This document shows, piece after piece, positions 6,807-7,862 of a stretch of DNA of 7,862 nucleotides. Position numbers and translations under genes: made by a program. Each line of letters starts with the position of its first letter. The first letter of the stretch is position 1. The notes beneath the pieces are model-generated. The model saw only the letters and a program-made list of their open reading frames with translations. It was not told the DNA's origin and ran no database searches. The DNA is from CAZDRI01 sp964508055. GTDB lineage: Bacteria > Pseudomonadota > Gammaproteobacteria > PS1 > Pseudothioglobaceae. The stretch is from contig CAZDRI010000042.1 in the NCBI GenBank assembly GCA_964508055.1, positions 1-7,862 of the forward strand. The letters are read 5' to 3'.

Positions 6807-6896
6807 CTACTCTGAAACAAGTTCAGATACAAGGGTGACAAAGCATTTCAGTATCTCCCTTATCGTCATGCTGAATTTATTTCAGCATCTCATAAG
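6807..6896. repeat. Compound palindromic intergenic repeat (possible terminator)
   Basis: Two hairpins face each other 3' of the glycosyltransferase gene. The left one is TCTGAA-ACAAG-TTCAGA (6811-6827). The right one is ATGCTGAA-TTTAT-TTCAGCAT (6868-6888), a perfect 8-bp stem. Their 15-nt cores are inverted copies of each other: CTGAAACAAGTTCAG (6812-6826) against CTGAAATAAATTCAG read on the minus strand (6885-6871), 13 of 15 identical. AAGGG (6831-6835) and CCCTT (6857-6861) extend the large inverted repeat. A third, partial copy (CTGAAATGC on the minus strand, 6851-6843) lies between them. This has the look of a dispersed MITE- or REP-like genomic repeat, and the hairpins could also end transcription from the glycosyltransferase gene. 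Multicopy status cannot be seen in one window. Confidence 0.7.
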
Positions 6897-7050
6897 TCTT
6901 TTATAGATTATGAATCAAGTCTTAGAATTATTTGGTAAAATTACTTTGTGTCTTAGCTTAATAATATTCATTTTTAATTCATAAATTTACTAATTATTTC
7001 AGGCATAATCTTTACCTTAATATACAATGTATGTACAAACTATAAATTGA

Positions 7051-7862
7051 ATGCTAAAAAAGAGCAAAATTTTTATAAAAATTAATAATTTTTTTATCGC
7101 TAATATTAATAAATTACTTGTAATTGCTTTTTTAAGTTTACTTTCTTTTTCACAATATAGCTATGCTAGAGATATCATCTTTGCTTCAACACCTTCTTTA
7201 ATTATAGAAGGCGAGCAAGATATATTCTCAGTTGCCTTAGATACAGCACCTACTGGAGAGGTTAAAGTTAATTTAGATGTTATCCAAGCGCCACCGACAG
7301 GAGACATGCGGTTACATTTAACACCTGAAAATTTAACTGCAGGAAGTTTAACTTTATGGACAGATATTAGTGGTAATCATAATGATGCATCCCAAACTAT
7401 TGCTGCAAGCCAACCAATTGTTATTCATAATCAATTAAACGGTTATCCAGTTGTTAGCTTTGATGGTAAGGATGATATATTAGTTGGTTTAAATACTATT
7501 GATACTAAACATTTGTTTATGGTGGTTCAATATAGAGGAGCAATATTTGATGGTTGGGATGGTTTTTTTACTGGAGCAACAGAAACTAGCAATAATTTAG
7601 TATTGGTAGGTGATGGGGGTAAAGGAATATTCTATGATGATGCTATTACAAGCACTTATCATAAAACTGGTAATTTTTATTCCGAGGATAATATGGTAGC
7701 TCCTATGAATGCATTTGATATAGTTTCTATAAGTTCTAGTGAATTTGCTTCAAATATGATTTATCAAATAGGTAGAGGTAGTGATATTAATTATGCCCAA
7801 ATTGATGTTGCTGAAGTTATAGTTTATGACAAAGTATTAACTACTATTGAAAGAGAGCAAGT
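7051..7862 (+). CDS. Secreted protein with LamG-like (concanavalin A-like) domain, 3'-truncated by the window
   Basis: The frame runs open from ATG 7051 to the window end (270 full codons plus 2 nt). An in-frame TGA directly precedes the ATG, so this is the furthest possible start; it has no Shine-Dalgarno sequence. The N-terminus is a signal peptide: basic/polar region 1-21, hydrophobic core LLVIAFLSLLSF (22-33), and a likely cleavage site after SYA (39). Residues 45-77 form a short beta-strand region (IIEGEQDIFSVALD, then PTGEVKVNLDV) recalling part of a Calx-beta or cadherin-like sandwich. From about 88 on it matches the LamG/concanavalin A-like pattern: LTLWTDISGNHNDASQ (100-115), GYPVVSFDGKDDIL (131-144), then VAEVIVYDKVLTTIEREQ (253-270), which normally closes the domain. 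The protein is probably exported to the periplasm or surface and binds carbohydrate or mediates adhesion (inference). Further repeats or domains are expected past the window edge. Confidence 0.88.
   Translation, partial: MLKKSKIFIKINNFFIANINKLLVIAFLSLLSFSQYSYARDIIFASTPSLIIEGEQDIFSVALDTAPTGEVKVNLDVIQAPPTGDMRLHLTPENLTAGSLTLWTDISGNHNDASQTIAASQPIVIHNQLNGYPVVSFDGKDDILVGLNTIDTKHLFMVVQYRGAIFDGWDGFFTGATETSNNLVLVGDGGKGIFYDDAITSTYHKTGNFYSEDNMVAPMNAFDIVSISSSEFASNMIYQIGRGSDINYAQIDVAEVIVYDKVLTTIEREQ

Noticed and set aside
6997..7028. Promoter for the LamG-like gene (TTTCAG with TATACA, or TACAAT)
   Set aside because: Matches to consensus are poor and spacing is marginal; such hexamers occur often in this AT-rich stretch. 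Bases 6900-7050 otherwise show no feature.
1..7862. Defence system, CRISPR array, prophage or biosynthetic cluster
   Set aside because: No spaced direct repeats, nuclease, transposase, integrase or biosynthetic enzymes are seen. Most genes are housekeeping with uniform low-GC composition.

Overview
The window is strongly AT-rich (about 30% G+C by eye). Its gene content fits a low-GC gammaproteobacterium: a YciB-type septation protein, a PP0621-type small membrane protein, GcvT/GcvH of proteobacterial type, RidA, RecG, and a family-9 glycosyltransferase implying LPS. The genus cannot be fixed from the sequence. A host-associated or symbiotic lineage is possible given the low GC, but this is only inference.

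Layout. Bases 1-720 (+) hold the C-terminal part of a larger, unrecognised protein whose reading frame is open at the left edge. Convergent to it, on the minus strand, is a tRNA-Leu(UAA)-ridA-recG cluster (3367 down to 821). The tRNA has an encoded CCA, ridA starts 15 nt after it, and recG starts 1 nt after the ridA stop. A 78-bp AT-rich divergent promoter region (3368-3445) separates this from a plus-strand run: a PP0621-like small protein, yciB (2-nt gap), gcvT (overlapping yciB by 23 nt and using a TTG start behind a perfect AAGGAGG), gcvH (12-nt gap) and, 47 nt on, a heptosyltransferase-like GT9 gene. Next comes a compound palindromic repeat of about 90 bp. The right edge cuts a gene for a secreted protein with a signal peptide and a LamG-like (concanavalin A-like) domain.

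Function. GcvT and GcvH are two of the four glycine-cleavage components; gcvP does not follow them here, which is unusual. RidA (enamine/imine deaminase) and RecG (fork-remodelling helicase) are housekeeping genes that appear translationally coupled. YciB, the PP0621-like protein, the GT9 enzyme and the LamG protein all relate to the envelope or cell surface.

I see no CRISPR array, transposase, phage gene, toxin-antitoxin pair or defence system, and no convincing novel multi-gene system. The points most worth a second look are the insertion in YciB, the palindromic repeat, the missing gcvP, the tRNA-ridA arrangement and the two edge-truncated, envelope-like genes.
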